This document shows, in pieces, positions 16,697 to 23,940 of a stretch of 33,602 nucleotides of DNA (positions are counted from its first letter, which is position 1; each line of letters opens with the position of its first letter). The stretch lies in contig DJWQ01000018.1 in the NCBI GenBank assembly GCA_002441045.1, positions 1 through 33,602 of the forward strand, read 5' to 3'. This DNA comes from Firmicutes bacterium UBA6226. GTDB lineage: Bacteria > Bacillota_A > Clostridia > Peptostreptococcales > Acidaminobacteraceae. Both the position numbers and the translations under genes were made by a program. The notes under the pieces are model-generated. The model worked only from the letters and a program-made list of their open reading frames with translations, was not told where the DNA came from and ran no database searches.

Positions 16697-17933
16697 CTAG
16701 CCCCTCCATTTCAGCGAATTTTATAATCTGCATTGAAACCTTCTCTAATGCTTCTTTTGTATAATTTAAATAGTTGACTCTTTTCTGAAAATCATAGACG
16801 CCAAGCGAGGAGCTAAATCTTGAATTGCCATTTGTCGGTAAAGTGTGATTAGGTCCAGCCAAGTAATCACCGAGAGCTTCAGGTGTAGATGCGCCAATAA
16901 AGATCGTTCCTGCATTCATAAATCTCTCAAATACTTCATTTGCATCTTTAACAAGAAGTTCTAAATGCTCTGGTCCAATTGCATTGATTATGTCTACTGC
17001 TTGATCAAAAGATTCATATAGATAAACAAATAGACCATTTTCAAAGGATTGTGTCGCTATATTGGGAGTTGCCAACGATTCAATCTGACTTTTTAACGCT
17101 TCAATTACCCGATTTGCATTCGCTTCACTTTTTGTCAACAAAACAGCCATTGCAGATGTATCATGCTCCAGCTGTGACAGAAGATCTGCTGCAACAATTT
17201 CTGAGTCTACCGTTTCATCAGACATTACCAGTATTTCGCTTGGACCAGCCAGCATATCGATGCCAACTTCTCCAAAGACCATTTTTTTTGCAAGTGTCAC
17301 GTATTGGTTGCCCGGTCCGAAGATCTTATCCACCCTTTCAATGCTTTGCGTACCATATGTCATCACACCAATTGCTTGTACACCACCTATCTGATAAACC
17401 TCTTCGACATCTAAAAGATAAGCTGCTGCTAATACTGCGTTTAAAGCTTCATCAGATGCTTGAGGTGGCGTAAATATGGCGATTTGCTCAACTCCTGCTA
17501 TTTGAGCTGGAATGACATTCATGAGCAAGGTGGACGGATAAAGCGCTTCTCCTCCAGGAACATAAAGTCCTACACGTCTTATGGGTAGTACTCTTTGCCC
17601 CATAAATTTTGATTCATCCTTTATTTCATAGCTTTGAGAAACTTGCATTTCATGAAATTTTCTTATATTTTGAATCGCCATTTTCATAGCGGTGATAAAT
17701 GCGTCTGATTGGCTCTCGTACGCTATTTTAAAACGATCCTTTGGAATTCTCGGACGCGCAATACTGAGTCCATCAAACTTTAAAGTATATGACTTAACGG
17801 CTTCATCACCATTCAATCGAACATTATTTAATATTTTTTTTACTATGCTTTCCTCTTGATCCAGTTGAGCTACTCTTCTACTGTTCAGTGCTGTCATTAA
17901 ACTATTAAGTGCATCTGTTTGTATGATTTTCAT
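16656..17933 (-). CDS. hisD: histidinol dehydrogenase
   Basis: A 425-residue zinc enzyme that oxidises histidinol to histidine in the last two steps of the pathway with NAD+. Zinc ligands are visible: Gln254 and His257 in SQLEHDTSA, Asp356 in LGDYLAGPNHT and His415 near the C-terminus. Glu322-His323 in GPEHLE is the catalytic pair, and FGPGNQYVT is the NAD-side loop. A GTG start at 17951 would lie on top of the ribosome binding site AGGAGA, so the ATG at 17933 is chosen. It begins four bases after the hisG stop codon. Confidence 0.96.
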   Translation of the reverse strand: MKIIQTDALNSLMTALNSRRVAQLDQEESIVKKILNNVRLNGDEAVKSYTLKFDGLSIARPRIPKDRFKIAYESQSDAFITAMKMAIQNIRKFHEMQVSQSYEIKDESKFMGQRVLPIRRVGLYVPGGEALYPSTLLMNVIPAQIAGVEQIAIFTPPQASDEALNAVLAAAYLLDVEEVYQIGGVQAIGVMTYGTQSIERVDKIFGPGNQYVTLAKKMVFGEVGIDMLAGPSEILVMSDETVDSEIVAADLLSQLEHDTSAMAVLLTKSEANANRVIEALKSQIESLATPNIATQSFENGLFVYLYESFDQAVDIINAIGPEHLELLVKDANEVFERFMNAGTIFIGASTPEALGDYLAGPNHTLPTNGNSRFSSSLGVYDFQKRVNYLNYTKEALEKVSMQIIKFAEMEGLDAHANAIKRRIRN

Positions 17934-17937
17934 CGAT

Positions 17938-18546
17938 TTATTTCTCCTCACATAGTTTTATAAAGGATTGAATTTCTGTTGATTTTGTGCGAAAACTCAC
18001 TTGATTTGAAATGATGAGCGGCTTAATTTTTAAATAACTTTCATAGACTTCAAGGCCATTTTCTCTTAATGTATCGCCGGTCTGAACGATATCCACGATA
18101 TAATCTGAAAGTGAGATGAGTGGTGCAATTTCCACACTACCTGATAAAGGTAAAATAATTGGGTTGATTTTTTTATCACTTAAAAATCGCTTTGCTAATG
18201 ACGGATATTTTGTTGCAACTTTAATCCCATCTGATAAAGGGGGGGCATCTATTGGTCCTGCTAAACAAAGCGTACAAAGTGCATAATTCAGCTCTCCAAT
18301 TTCATAAACCGCTCTATCGTTTTCAATAACGGTGTCTTTACCGACGATACCAACATCTACTGCACCAAGCTCTACATATAGCGGAATATCTGCTGCCTTT
18401 AATAAGATGAGCGCCATTGTTGAGTCGTCATTGTAAAATCTAAGCTGTCTAGAATGATATACTTGGTTGATATCAAATGAACATTTCGACAGGATTGATT
18501 TCGATTCATCTAAGATTCGTCCCTTTGCGATAGCAATTTTCAGCAT
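17938..18546 (-). CDS. hisG: ATP phosphoribosyltransferase, short catalytic form
   Basis: A 202-residue HisG of the short type, which lacks the C-terminal ACT-like domain and needs HisZ for activity and histidine feedback. It condenses ATP and PRPP, the first committed step. Typical segments: MLKIAIAKGRILDE at the start, GAVDVGIVGKDTV (about 61-73), and DYIVDIVQTGDTLRENGLEV (PRPP site, about 148-167). The ribosome binding site GGAGGTGATC before the ATG matches the 16S rRNA tail almost fully, the strongest in the operon. It overlaps hisZ by seven bases. Confidence 0.97.
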   Translation of the reverse strand: MLKIAIAKGRILDESKSILSKCSFDINQVYHSRQLRFYNDDSTMALILLKAADIPLYVELGAVDVGIVGKDTVIENDRAVYEIGELNYALCTLCLAGPIDAPPLSDGIKVATKYPSLAKRFLSDKKINPIILPLSGSVEIAPLISLSDYIVDIVQTGDTLRENGLEVYESYLKIKPLIISNQVSFRTKSTEIQSFIKLCEEK

Positions 18547-19406
18547 GAGATCACCTCCATTGGAATCGTAAAGCCACAGCCAGCAACCTCAAAATCTTCA
18601 AAATAGTAGCAGCCACCACTAACACTTAATAGATGATTTTCCTTGTCATAGATACGATAGCTTAATCCACTATAATAAAGCTTACTAGTGTCAGGTATTC
18701 CCTCAAACAGCAAATCGCCACCTATTCTTTGACTGATGATCTTTAACCATTGAGTCAGCTTATTAAAAATCCCAACATTCTCAGTCATACTTAAAACAAG
18801 ATCAAGCTGAATAGGATGACTTGTTAACTTGACTAAAATCTCAATTACATTTATTGGAACTGCATTTTTCTCAAGACAGATTCTAATCTCTCTAGCATTT
18901 CGTCTCTTGATAAAATAAAGGAGTTTCTCTTTCTCCTCTGCTTCTAGCCTTACCTCGTCTAAGACCTCCATGAACAAAGATTCGTTTGATACTTCAATTA
19001 GTAGATTGGTTCGTTCCTTTGCCTTAAGTAAAATAATTGCCAGCTCTAGAGATTCCAAGCCATATGCTAGCTCAGAATTTATTTGATCTACCTTCACAAT
19101 GCCAAACTTAGCGTTTTCTATCCCAATTTGATAGACCTCGTTCAATTGATTTTTTTCAAAATCATAAAAATAATTGGGTTCAAAATAGTAGATATTTTGC
19201 TCAATTTTATTAGTCTGAGATAACACCATAGCCAGAGTTGAATCATATCTTAAATTCAATACTCTGCCATCTGGTGAAGTTACTTTAATTGCATTTTTTT
19301 GCTCTACTTCACTGAGGTAAGTTCTAGTTTGATTGAAATCACTCAACAGTGGTGTCTCAATTTTTTGATAACCCAGTTCAATCAATTTCTTTTCGATAAT
19401 TTTCAT
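18540..19406 (-). CDS. hisZ: ATP phosphoribosyltransferase regulatory subunit
   Basis: A 288-residue paralogue of histidyl-tRNA synthetase without the anticodon domain, which forms a complex with short HisG and carries the histidine feedback site. Class II synthetase-like pieces are visible: the first helix and ETPLL strand (residues 1-22), VTSPDGRVLNLRYDSTLAMV (motif 2 region, about 42-61) and the C-terminal GGCYYFEDFEVAGCGFTIP (about 263-281). It is shorter than most HisZ proteins, missing part of the usual N-terminal helix; an in-frame stop three codons upstream of the ATG fixes this start. First structural gene of the operon, about 100 bases past the attenuator. Confidence 0.9.
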   Translation of the reverse strand: MKIIEKKLIELGYQKIETPLLSDFNQTRTYLSEVEQKNAIKVTSPDGRVLNLRYDSTLAMVLSQTNKIEQNIYYFEPNYFYDFEKNQLNEVYQIGIENAKFGIVKVDQINSELAYGLESLELAIILLKAKERTNLLIEVSNESLFMEVLDEVRLEAEEKEKLLYFIKRRNAREIRICLEKNAVPINVIEILVKLTSHPIQLDLVLSMTENVGIFNKLTQWLKIISQRIGGDLLFEGIPDTSKLYYSGLSYRIYDKENHLLSVSGGCYYFEDFEVAGCGFTIPMEVISC

Positions 19407-19506
19407 ACATTTTCACCCTTATTTTGAATTTTTTAACATTTAAAGATAATAAATATCGTGTCTTAACTACTTGATTCTTGCTTGTTTGCAATTGTGAATA
19501 ATAAAT

Positions 19507-19543
19507 AAAAAAACCGTGCGTTGACCGAAGTCTACGCACGGTT
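19507..19543 (-). terminator. his attenuator: intrinsic terminator with UUCG tetraloop
   Basis: On the minus strand a ten-base stem (AACCGTGCGT / ACGCACGGTT), an A-A mismatch and an inner GAC/GTC stem are capped by TTCG, the extra-stable C(UUCG)G tetraloop, and followed by a T-run (19513-19507). It stands between the leader peptide and hisZ, so it would stop his transcription when histidine is sufficient. Its 5' arm is shared with the antiterminator. Confidence 0.93.
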
Positions 19544-19562
19544 AATATCTAAGTACGCAGAC
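19530..19562 (-). promoter_or_regulatory. his antiterminator hairpin
   Basis: On the minus strand GTCTGCGTAC (19562-19553) pairs with GTGCGTAGAC (19539-19530) over ten positions, two of them G-U. The second arm includes most of the 5' arm of the terminator, so the two structures exclude each other, as in leader-peptide attenuators. Confidence 0.85.
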
Positions 19563-19627
19563 ACAAGCACGAACAGAGCTTGCATCCACGGTGGACACAA
19601 ACTCTAGCTGTGATGATGATGGTACCT
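19551..19627 (-). promoter_or_regulatory. anti-antiterminator (1:2 structure) over the His codons
   Basis: Three nested stems on the minus strand: AGGTAC (19627-19622, the Arg-Tyr codons just before the His codons) with GTACTT (19556-19551); CACAGC (19612-19607, last His codon onward) with GCTTGTG (19568-19562), one bulge; and AGAGTTTG (19605-19598) with CAAGCTCT (19582-19575), which encloses TCCA/TGGA. Formed together they hold the first arm of the antiterminator. Pairing read by eye, no energies computed. Confidence 0.65.
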
Positions 19628-19657
19628 AGTTGTAATTGATAATATCGAAAGTTTCAT
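19604..19657 (-). CDS. hisL: his operon leader peptide with four consecutive His codons
   Basis: A 17-codon reading frame, MKLSILSITTRYHHHHS, ending in TAG. A good ribosome binding site (TAGGAG, six bases before the ATG) and its position 27 bases after the predicted transcription start show that it is translated. Four His codons in a row (CAT CAT CAT CAC) near the end are the sensing element: a ribosome stalled there for lack of charged tRNA-His would melt the 1:2 structure and let the antiterminator form. It resembles in layout, not in sequence, the enterobacterial his leader. It is far too short to be called by usual gene finders. The stop codon sits at the foot of the inner stem. Confidence 0.93.
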   Translation of the reverse strand: MKLSILSITTRYHHHHS

Positions 19658-19690
19658 AATTAACTCCTACTTGGAAAAGATATTATATGA

Positions 19691-19719
19691 ATAATACTCC
19701 AATAGAATTGATCTGTCAA
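19691..19719 (-). promoter_or_regulatory. sigma-A promoter of the his operon
   Basis: On the minus strand a perfect TTGACA (19719-19714), a 17-base spacer and TATTAT (19696-19691). Transcription would start near 19684, giving a leader RNA of about 280 bases before hisZ. Confidence 0.9.
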
Positions 19720-19757
19720 ATGCTTTTTGATAATTTTTCATCGATTTGTATAAATAT

Positions 19758-20603
19758 TTATTTCGATGTAAGATTTATGAAAACTAGCTCTGGTTGATTA
19801 TAGAGCCTAGGAATCCTTGTGGATTCTCTCGCTAATCCACGACTAACGATCAAAGTTCGCTCACCTAAATCGTATCGTCCACCTGCGTATTTTGGAAAAA
19901 AACCCTCGTCCGGTGCGAGTAAACCGTTAATCAAATAAGGTAATCGCCACTGCCCACCATGAGCGTGCCCCGATACTGCGATGTCATAGTTACCATCTAA
20001 ATAGGCCAACGCTTGTAAAGGTCTATGAATTAACAAAATATTAAATAAATCCGGTGTTGTATTTTTATCTTTTCCGATCTGATGTGACTGATTTTCATAT
20101 TCAGAAGAGATTTGTTTTATAGATGGATCGTCAATCCCCGTTACAGTAACCCTATTGCCATTGACTTCGATTTCCCTTTTATCTCCATCTAGGACAGCAA
20201 TACCATATGCTTTAACAAGTCTTTTAATGGCTGCTTGTTCGCCACTCCATATCTCATGATTGCCCGTTACATAATAGCTTGGATATCTATTTTGTATACC
20301 TTTTAATAAAGCGATCGCCCCATCGTGTGACATCCGATCATCGAAAATATCACCACCTAAAAGCACTATATCAGGCGACTCACTCTCTAAAGCACCTAGA
20401 AGCTCAATTTGATTCTCACCATATAAACAAGAATGTAAATCGGTAATCACTGCGATCTTTATTTCATTTTTTATTTTATTTGATGCAATATTATAGGTTA
20501 CTATTTTTAGGGATTGATCCAATCCTAATAGGACAAATAACGTCACAATACAAAAACAAATTGCTCCTATGACCATTTTTTTACTTCTCTCAATCTTATT
20601 CAT
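19758..20603 (-). CDS. membrane-anchored metallophosphoesterase (YaeI/YkuE-like)
   Basis: A 281-residue protein with one N-terminal membrane helix (about 10-27) and a calcineurin-like phosphoesterase domain. Metal-binding motifs are complete: Asp55-x-His57 in TDLHS, GGDIFDD with Asp85, GNHE (Asn115-His116), and GHAHGGQ further on. Relatives act on lipid or nucleotide phosphates at the membrane; the substrate here is unknown. Frames from a GTG at 20624 or an ATG at 20618 are possible, but the ATG at 20603 follows the upstream stop by one base (TAATATG) with GATGGAA before it, suggesting coupling to the transglycosylase gene. Together the two look like a small cell-envelope operon. Confidence 0.87.
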   Translation of the reverse strand: MNKIERSKKMVIGAICFCIVTLFVLLGLDQSLKIVTYNIASNKIKNEIKIAVITDLHSCLYGENQIELLGALESESPDIVLLGGDIFDDRMSHDGAIALLKGIQNRYPSYYVTGNHEIWSGEQAAIKRLVKAYGIAVLDGDKREIEVNGNRVTVTGIDDPSIKQISSEYENQSHQIGKDKNTTPDLFNILLIHRPLQALAYLDGNYDIAVSGHAHGGQWRLPYLINGLLAPDEGFFPKYAGGRYDLGERTLIVSRGLARESTRIPRLYNQPELVFINLTSK

Positions 20604-20604
20604 A

Positions 20605-21252
20605 TTAGAGTGTTCCATCTTCACTTATACTGTTTGGATTTCTATAACCAGGATTTTTAATCGTCTGTACCAGTTGCTTAATCTCTTCTTGAGTCAATTC
20701 ATCAGGTGCCTTATTAAAATAATAATGTGAGGCTTCGTTGATACCATAACAGCCATTTCCCATGTAGGTGACGTTACAATATAGTTCTAGGATGTCTTCC
20801 TTAGAAAAATTTTGCTCTAGCTTGAAAGCAACCAGAAGTTCTGCAACCTTTCGATCTAACCTTTTTTCAAAGGTAAAATACATGTTTTTAGCAAGTTGTT
20901 GTGTGATGGTACTTCCACCTTGAACATAGCTTTTCGCTTTAATATTTTCTATAATAGCTCTAAAAGTTGACTGAAAATCAATCCCCATATGCGTATAAAA
21001 GCGTTGATCCTCAGAATCAATCAGTGCATCTGTATAGCCTATAGGAATTTCAGATAGCGTTAAATAGTTTTCATCTGACTTTATTTCCATCACTTTGGTT
21101 TCAATTGGTACAGTTGAAATTGCATTTTTATACATATTATAGCCTCGAACGATCGTTGGTAACGATACAATTATCGTCATTACAAATACCAAAATTACAA
21201 AAATTCCAATGTTTCTCAATGCTTTTTTATGCAAATTCCTATTTATTTTCAT
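20605..21252 (-). CDS. monofunctional peptidoglycan transglycosylase (GT51)
   Basis: A 215-residue protein with an N-terminal membrane anchor (about 12-32) and a GT51 domain that polymerises lipid II into glycan strands outside the membrane. All five conserved regions can be seen: IDSEDQRFYTHMG with the catalytic Glu81, GGSTITQQLAKN (112-123), RKVAELLVAFKLEQ with Glu138, KEDILELYCNVTYMGNG (about 151-167) and a shortened end. No transpeptidase domain follows, so it is MtgA/SgtB-like rather than a class A PBP. A GTG at 21261 would overlap the ribosome binding site GAGGTGG; the ATG at 21252 is chosen. Upstream is the terminator of the flavoprotein gene, so it must have its own promoter, which I could not place. 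Confidence 0.92.
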   Translation of the reverse strand: MKINRNLHKKALRNIGIFVILVFVMTIIVSLPTIVRGYNMYKNAISTVPIETKVMEIKSDENYLTLSEIPIGYTDALIDSEDQRFYTHMGIDFQSTFRAIIENIKAKSYVQGGSTITQQLAKNMYFTFEKRLDRKVAELLVAFKLEQNFSKEDILELYCNVTYMGNGCYGINEASHYYFNKAPDELTQEEIKQLVQTIKNPGYRNPNSISEDGTL

Positions 21253-21343
21253 CGTTTCCACCTCGTACTTTCATACTAATTGAAAGCGGATTGATCAGCC
21301 ATAACCTTGTCTTACGACAAACGAACATTTTTGTAAGGTTGAT

Positions 21344-21378
21344 AAAAAAAATGCTCAATGAGTTTCCTCTTTGAGCAA
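21344..21378 (-). terminator. intrinsic terminator of the FNR-like gene
   Basis: Stem TGCTCAA (21352-21358) / TTGAGCA (21371-21377) with a 12-base loop; on the minus strand followed by eight T (21351-21344). A T-rich run also follows on the plus strand after a few bases, so it may work both ways. Confidence 0.87.
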
Positions 21379-21423
21379 TCCATTTTTTTATTATATTATA
21401 TGCCTAATTTTTAAACGTTCATT

Positions 21424-22203
21424 TTATAATGTCATAAAGCTAGTCACCAAATTTGCGCCACAGCCACAGCCTGCATCACTGCTACAGCCACAAGTACCAC
21501 CTGATTTATGGCCATCTGTAATAATTGATTCCTGTTCAATGCCAACCATTTCTAGATGAACGATTGTATCATTAACAAAAGCATCACTACCCACTACATA
21601 AAATAAGGGCTCTTGAATAAATCGCATAAAGACTTCTTGAAGCTCAAAATCAAGGTGATCATAAAATTCACCTCTATGTTTCAGATACTTGGATTTAAAC
21701 GTACTCAGTTCTTCCTCAATTTTGATAAATTCATCTTTGTATATGGCAGAATTAGCGTCTACATTGATTTGAATCAGTTCAGGAATCATTGTCTGATCCT
21801 TTTCAAAAGCCTTTACTAATGCTCTTGTGGCTGCTATACCAACACCATTGGACAGTAGGAAAATTGGTCTATTTTCTCTCTTCAGTCCAAATTGTCCTTC
21901 TGGTTTTGATATTTCAAGCCATTGACCTAATTTTAATTCAGATAACGCAGCCTTATAAGCACTTTTATCTTTACGCACTCTTGTGGTAAATCTAATTTTC
22001 TTTTCTGAAGGTAAAGTAGCATGTGAAAATTTCTTTCCTTGCTCCATACCAGAAACCATTAAAAATACCTTAGAGCTATCGCCCTCTTTCCAGCTTATTT
22101 CCTCTTCGCTACTAAAATCAAAAGAGTAAGTTTCATCAGAATCTTGATTAACGTTTTCAAGTCTTAACCAAAGTCTTGGCTTACTTGCACATGCACAACT
22201 CAT
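21424..22203 (-). CDS. FNR-like NAD(P)H/flavin reductase domain with Cys-rich ends
   Basis: A 259-residue protein. Residues about 9-220 resemble the ferredoxin-NADP reductase fold: a beta-barrel with the flavin-binding stretch IRFTTRVRKD and GQWLEISKPEGQFGL, then a nucleotide-binding GVGIAATRALV and a late FYVVGSDAFVND. The short N-terminus is Cys-rich (MSCACAS), and the C-terminus has CGCSSDAGCGCG, six cysteines in all across the two ends of the tail region, able to bind a metal or an Fe-S cluster. The usual RxYS flavin motif is not obvious, so flavin binding is inferred. An upstream ATG at 22227 is rejected because AGAGGA lies five bases before the ATG at 22203. It is monocistronic with its own promoter and terminator. 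Partner and substrate unknown. Confidence 0.75.
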   Translation of the reverse strand: MSCACASKPRLWLRLENVNQDSDETYSFDFSSEEEISWKEGDSSKVFLMVSGMEQGKKFSHATLPSEKKIRFTTRVRKDKSAYKAALSELKLGQWLEISKPEGQFGLKRENRPIFLLSNGVGIAATRALVKAFEKDQTMIPELIQINVDANSAIYKDEFIKIEEELSTFKSKYLKHRGEFYDHLDFELQEVFMRFIQEPLFYVVGSDAFVNDTIVHLEMVGIEQESIITDGHKSGGTCGCSSDAGCGCGANLVTSFMTL

Positions 22204-22222
22204 ATTAGTCCTCTCTATAAAA

Positions 22223-22235
22223 ATCATTTAATGAT
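22223..22235. promoter_or_regulatory. palindrome in the 5' leader of the FNR-like gene
   Basis: Perfect ATCATT-T-AATGAT palindrome between the promoter and the ATG, a good position for a repressor. The regulator is unknown; AT-rich, so chance is possible. Confidence 0.4.
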
Positions 22236-22253
22236 ATTTGTTCTCATTTAGAG

Positions 22254-22282
22254 ATTATAACATTTCAGTCGATTGTCGTCAA
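22254..22282 (-). promoter_or_regulatory. sigma-A promoter of the FNR-like gene
   Basis: On the minus strand TTGACG (22282-22277), 17-base spacer and perfect TATAAT (22259-22254), between padR and the flavoprotein gene. Confidence 0.88.
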
Positions 22283-22297
22283 ACCTCTTTTATTGCT

Positions 22298-22606
22298 TTA
22301 AGAATCAATCTCTTTGAACAGCTCGTATGCTCTCTTTTGCGCTTCCTTTAGGACCGCTTCACCAGCTGATGTCGTCGTATAATATTTTCTAATTTTACCC
22401 TCTACCACTTTATCGGAAACCGCTAAGAGTCCCCCTTTTTCCATGTCATGAAGAATGGGATAAAGCGAACCAGGACTGATATCATAACCATGCTCAGCGA
22501 GTTCTTCCAGCATCCAGCTACCATAAATAGCCTCTTTTTTTGCATGATGAAGAATGTGGATCTGTATAAAACCTAAAAAAAGCTTTCTCATAATTTTTTC
22601 TTGCAT
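22298..22606 (-). CDS. PadR-family transcriptional regulator
   Basis: A 102-residue winged-helix protein, the size of the short PadR class. The DNA-binding domain spans about residues 8-85: helices through YGSWMLEELAEHGYDISPGSLYPILHDMEKGGLL (28-61) and a wing with GKIRKYYTTTSAGEAVL. PadR proteins are usually repressors released by a small molecule. It is divergent from chrA, and the 148-base space between them is full of ATATCG-type repeats, so self-regulation and control of chrA are likely (inference). AAAGGAG lies seven bases before the ATG. No terminator hairpin is seen between its stop and the flavoprotein promoter. Confidence 0.9.
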   Translation of the reverse strand: MQEKIMRKLFLGFIQIHILHHAKKEAIYGSWMLEELAEHGYDISPGSLYPILHDMEKGGLLAVSDKVVEGKIRKYYTTTSAGEAVLKEAQKRAYELFKEIDS

Positions 22607-22627
22607 AAAGCATCTCCTTTAGGGTAT

Positions 22628-22721
22628 ATTATTGATATCGTATATCGTTATCGCGTTTCGATATCGAATATTTATATCGTTTATATTTCTAATTGTATAT
22701 GGATTTGTAGATAATTACAAA
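22628..22721. promoter_or_regulatory. cluster of repeated operator-like sequences between padR and chrA
   Basis: Four ATATCG copies (22635, 22642, 22661, 22674), the palindrome CGATATCG (22659-22666) and a separate perfect inverted repeat TTTGTA-GATAAT-TACAAA (22704-22721). The ten-base word ATTGATATCG here recurs downstream of chrA. Probable PadR sites by position; no clear -35/-10 pair found. Confidence 0.55.
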
Positions 22722-22754
22722 ATAATATTTGAATATTTTCGTAAAGGAGATTTT

Positions 22755-23933
22755 ATGAGCACAACAATAAAACGAAGTACATTCTTAAAAGATGTTTTTA
22801 TTTGTTCTTTAGGTGCCTATGGTGGACCAGAAGCGCATTATGGTGTTTTCACAGACCAACTCGTCATTAAAAAGAAATACTTAAGTGAAGAAGAACTTGT
22901 AGAATTGATTGCACTCTGTAGCATACTTCCCGGTCCAACCAGTACTCAAACCATCGTATCTATTGGATACAAAACAGGCGGACCACTTCTAGCCCTATTA
23001 ACGATGTTGGTTTGGGCTTTACCAGTTTTAACGATGATGACATTGTTATCCTTTTTATATCAATTCTTAAGTGATAAAAACATTTCTGGTGATCTATTAA
23101 GATTCATAGGCCCTATGGCAGTTGGTTTTATTATTTTAGCAGCCTATCGAATCGGTAAAAAAGTTGTTACCGATAAACTAACTGTAGTTCTCTTTTTATC
23201 AAGTGCTATTATCACCTATTTTATAAGATCGCCATGGATTTTTCCGACAGTTTTAGTACTTGGAGGCATCGTTTCTGTTATCGCTTCTGGTGAAGACAAC
23301 TTGTTTGAGCGCGTTAAGCTGATGCCTAAATGGGGCTATTTTATTGCATTTGCAAGCATCGCACTTATCAGCATCGGATTGACACTAACGGTCGATCACG
23401 TTCTTGTTCATTTATTTGAAAGTTTCTATCGATATGGGTATTTGGTGTTCGGTGGTGGCCAAGTTGTAGTTCCAGTGATGCACAGTGAACTTGTCGATGG
23501 CTATCGCTACATGACCAACGCTGAATTTTTAACAGGCTATGGTCTTGTACAAGGCTTACCAGGTCCGATGTTTAGCTTTAGTGCCTATGCAGGTGGCATG
23601 GCAGCAAGAGGTCATGGCTGGCTCATACAAGTACTAGGTGCAGTCATCAGCGGCGTTGGCATCTTTTTACCGGGACTACTATTAATCTACTTCATCTATC
23701 CCATCTGGGAAAAACTCAAAAGCATCAAAGGTATTAAGATTTCACTAAAGGGAATTAACGCTGTTGCTGGTGGACTGATTGCGGTTGCCTCTATTATCCT
23801 TATGCAAAAGAGTGGATTTACGCCGATTAACCTCATCGTAACCCTTCTCACTGTCGGATTACTTGCAACTAAAAAAATACCTGCGCCGTTGTTGGTGCTA
23901 GCTTCTATCCTACTCGGTGTCTTCTTAGGCTAA
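22755..23933 (+). CDS. chrA: chromate transporter, two-domain type
   Basis: A 392-residue polytopic membrane protein of the CHR family, made of two homologous halves. First half: LGAYGGPEAHYGVF (about 18-31) and ILPGPTSTQ (about 59-67). Second half: FGGGQVVVPVMHSELV (about 232-247) and LVQGLPGPMFSFSAYAGG (about 263-280). Studied members export chromate, some move sulfate; the real substrate here is not proven. The reading frame is open further upstream to 22632, but AAAGGAG at 22743-22749 sets the ATG at 22755, and the extension would cover the operator region. Divergent from padR, followed by a second operator-like region. Confidence 0.92.
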   Translation: MSTTIKRSTFLKDVFICSLGAYGGPEAHYGVFTDQLVIKKKYLSEEELVELIALCSILPGPTSTQTIVSIGYKTGGPLLALLTMLVWALPVLTMMTLLSFLYQFLSDKNISGDLLRFIGPMAVGFIILAAYRIGKKVVTDKLTVVLFLSSAIITYFIRSPWIFPTVLVLGGIVSVIASGEDNLFERVKLMPKWGYFIAFASIALISIGLTLTVDHVLVHLFESFYRYGYLVFGGGQVVVPVMHSELVDGYRYMTNAEFLTGYGLVQGLPGPMFSFSAYAGGMAARGHGWLIQVLGAVISGVGIFLPGLLLIYFIYPIWEKLKSIKGIKISLKGINAVAGGLIAVASIILMQKSGFTPINLIVTLLTVGLLATKKIPAPLLVLASILLGVFLG

Positions 23934-23940
23934 AATATGT

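Larger units (their letters stand above)
19407..19757 (-). other. 351-base region without a long gene: his leader region
   Basis: Between the metallophosphoesterase stop and hisZ. It contains, in order of transcription, the his promoter, leader peptide gene, alternative RNA stems and attenuator terminator, described separately. The stretch 19407-19506 after the attenuator is AT-rich and shows only the AAGGGTG ribosome binding site of hisZ. I see no T-box motif. The first 38 bases after the metallophosphoesterase gene hold a weak CATCGA/TCGATG repeat without T-run. Confidence 0.85.

Noticed and set aside
19507..19657. T-box riboswitch before the his operon
   Set aside because: No T-box core sequence (GGGTGGNACCGCG type) or specifier-loop layout is seen, and the leader peptide with His codons explains the region.
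19739..19768. CATCGA / TCGATG repeat at the end of the metallophosphoesterase gene as terminator
   Set aside because: AT-rich interior and no T-run on the minus strand.
22632..22754. 41-residue N-terminal extension of ChrA
   Set aside because: The AAAGGAG site supports the ATG at 22755, and the extension would read through the operator repeats.
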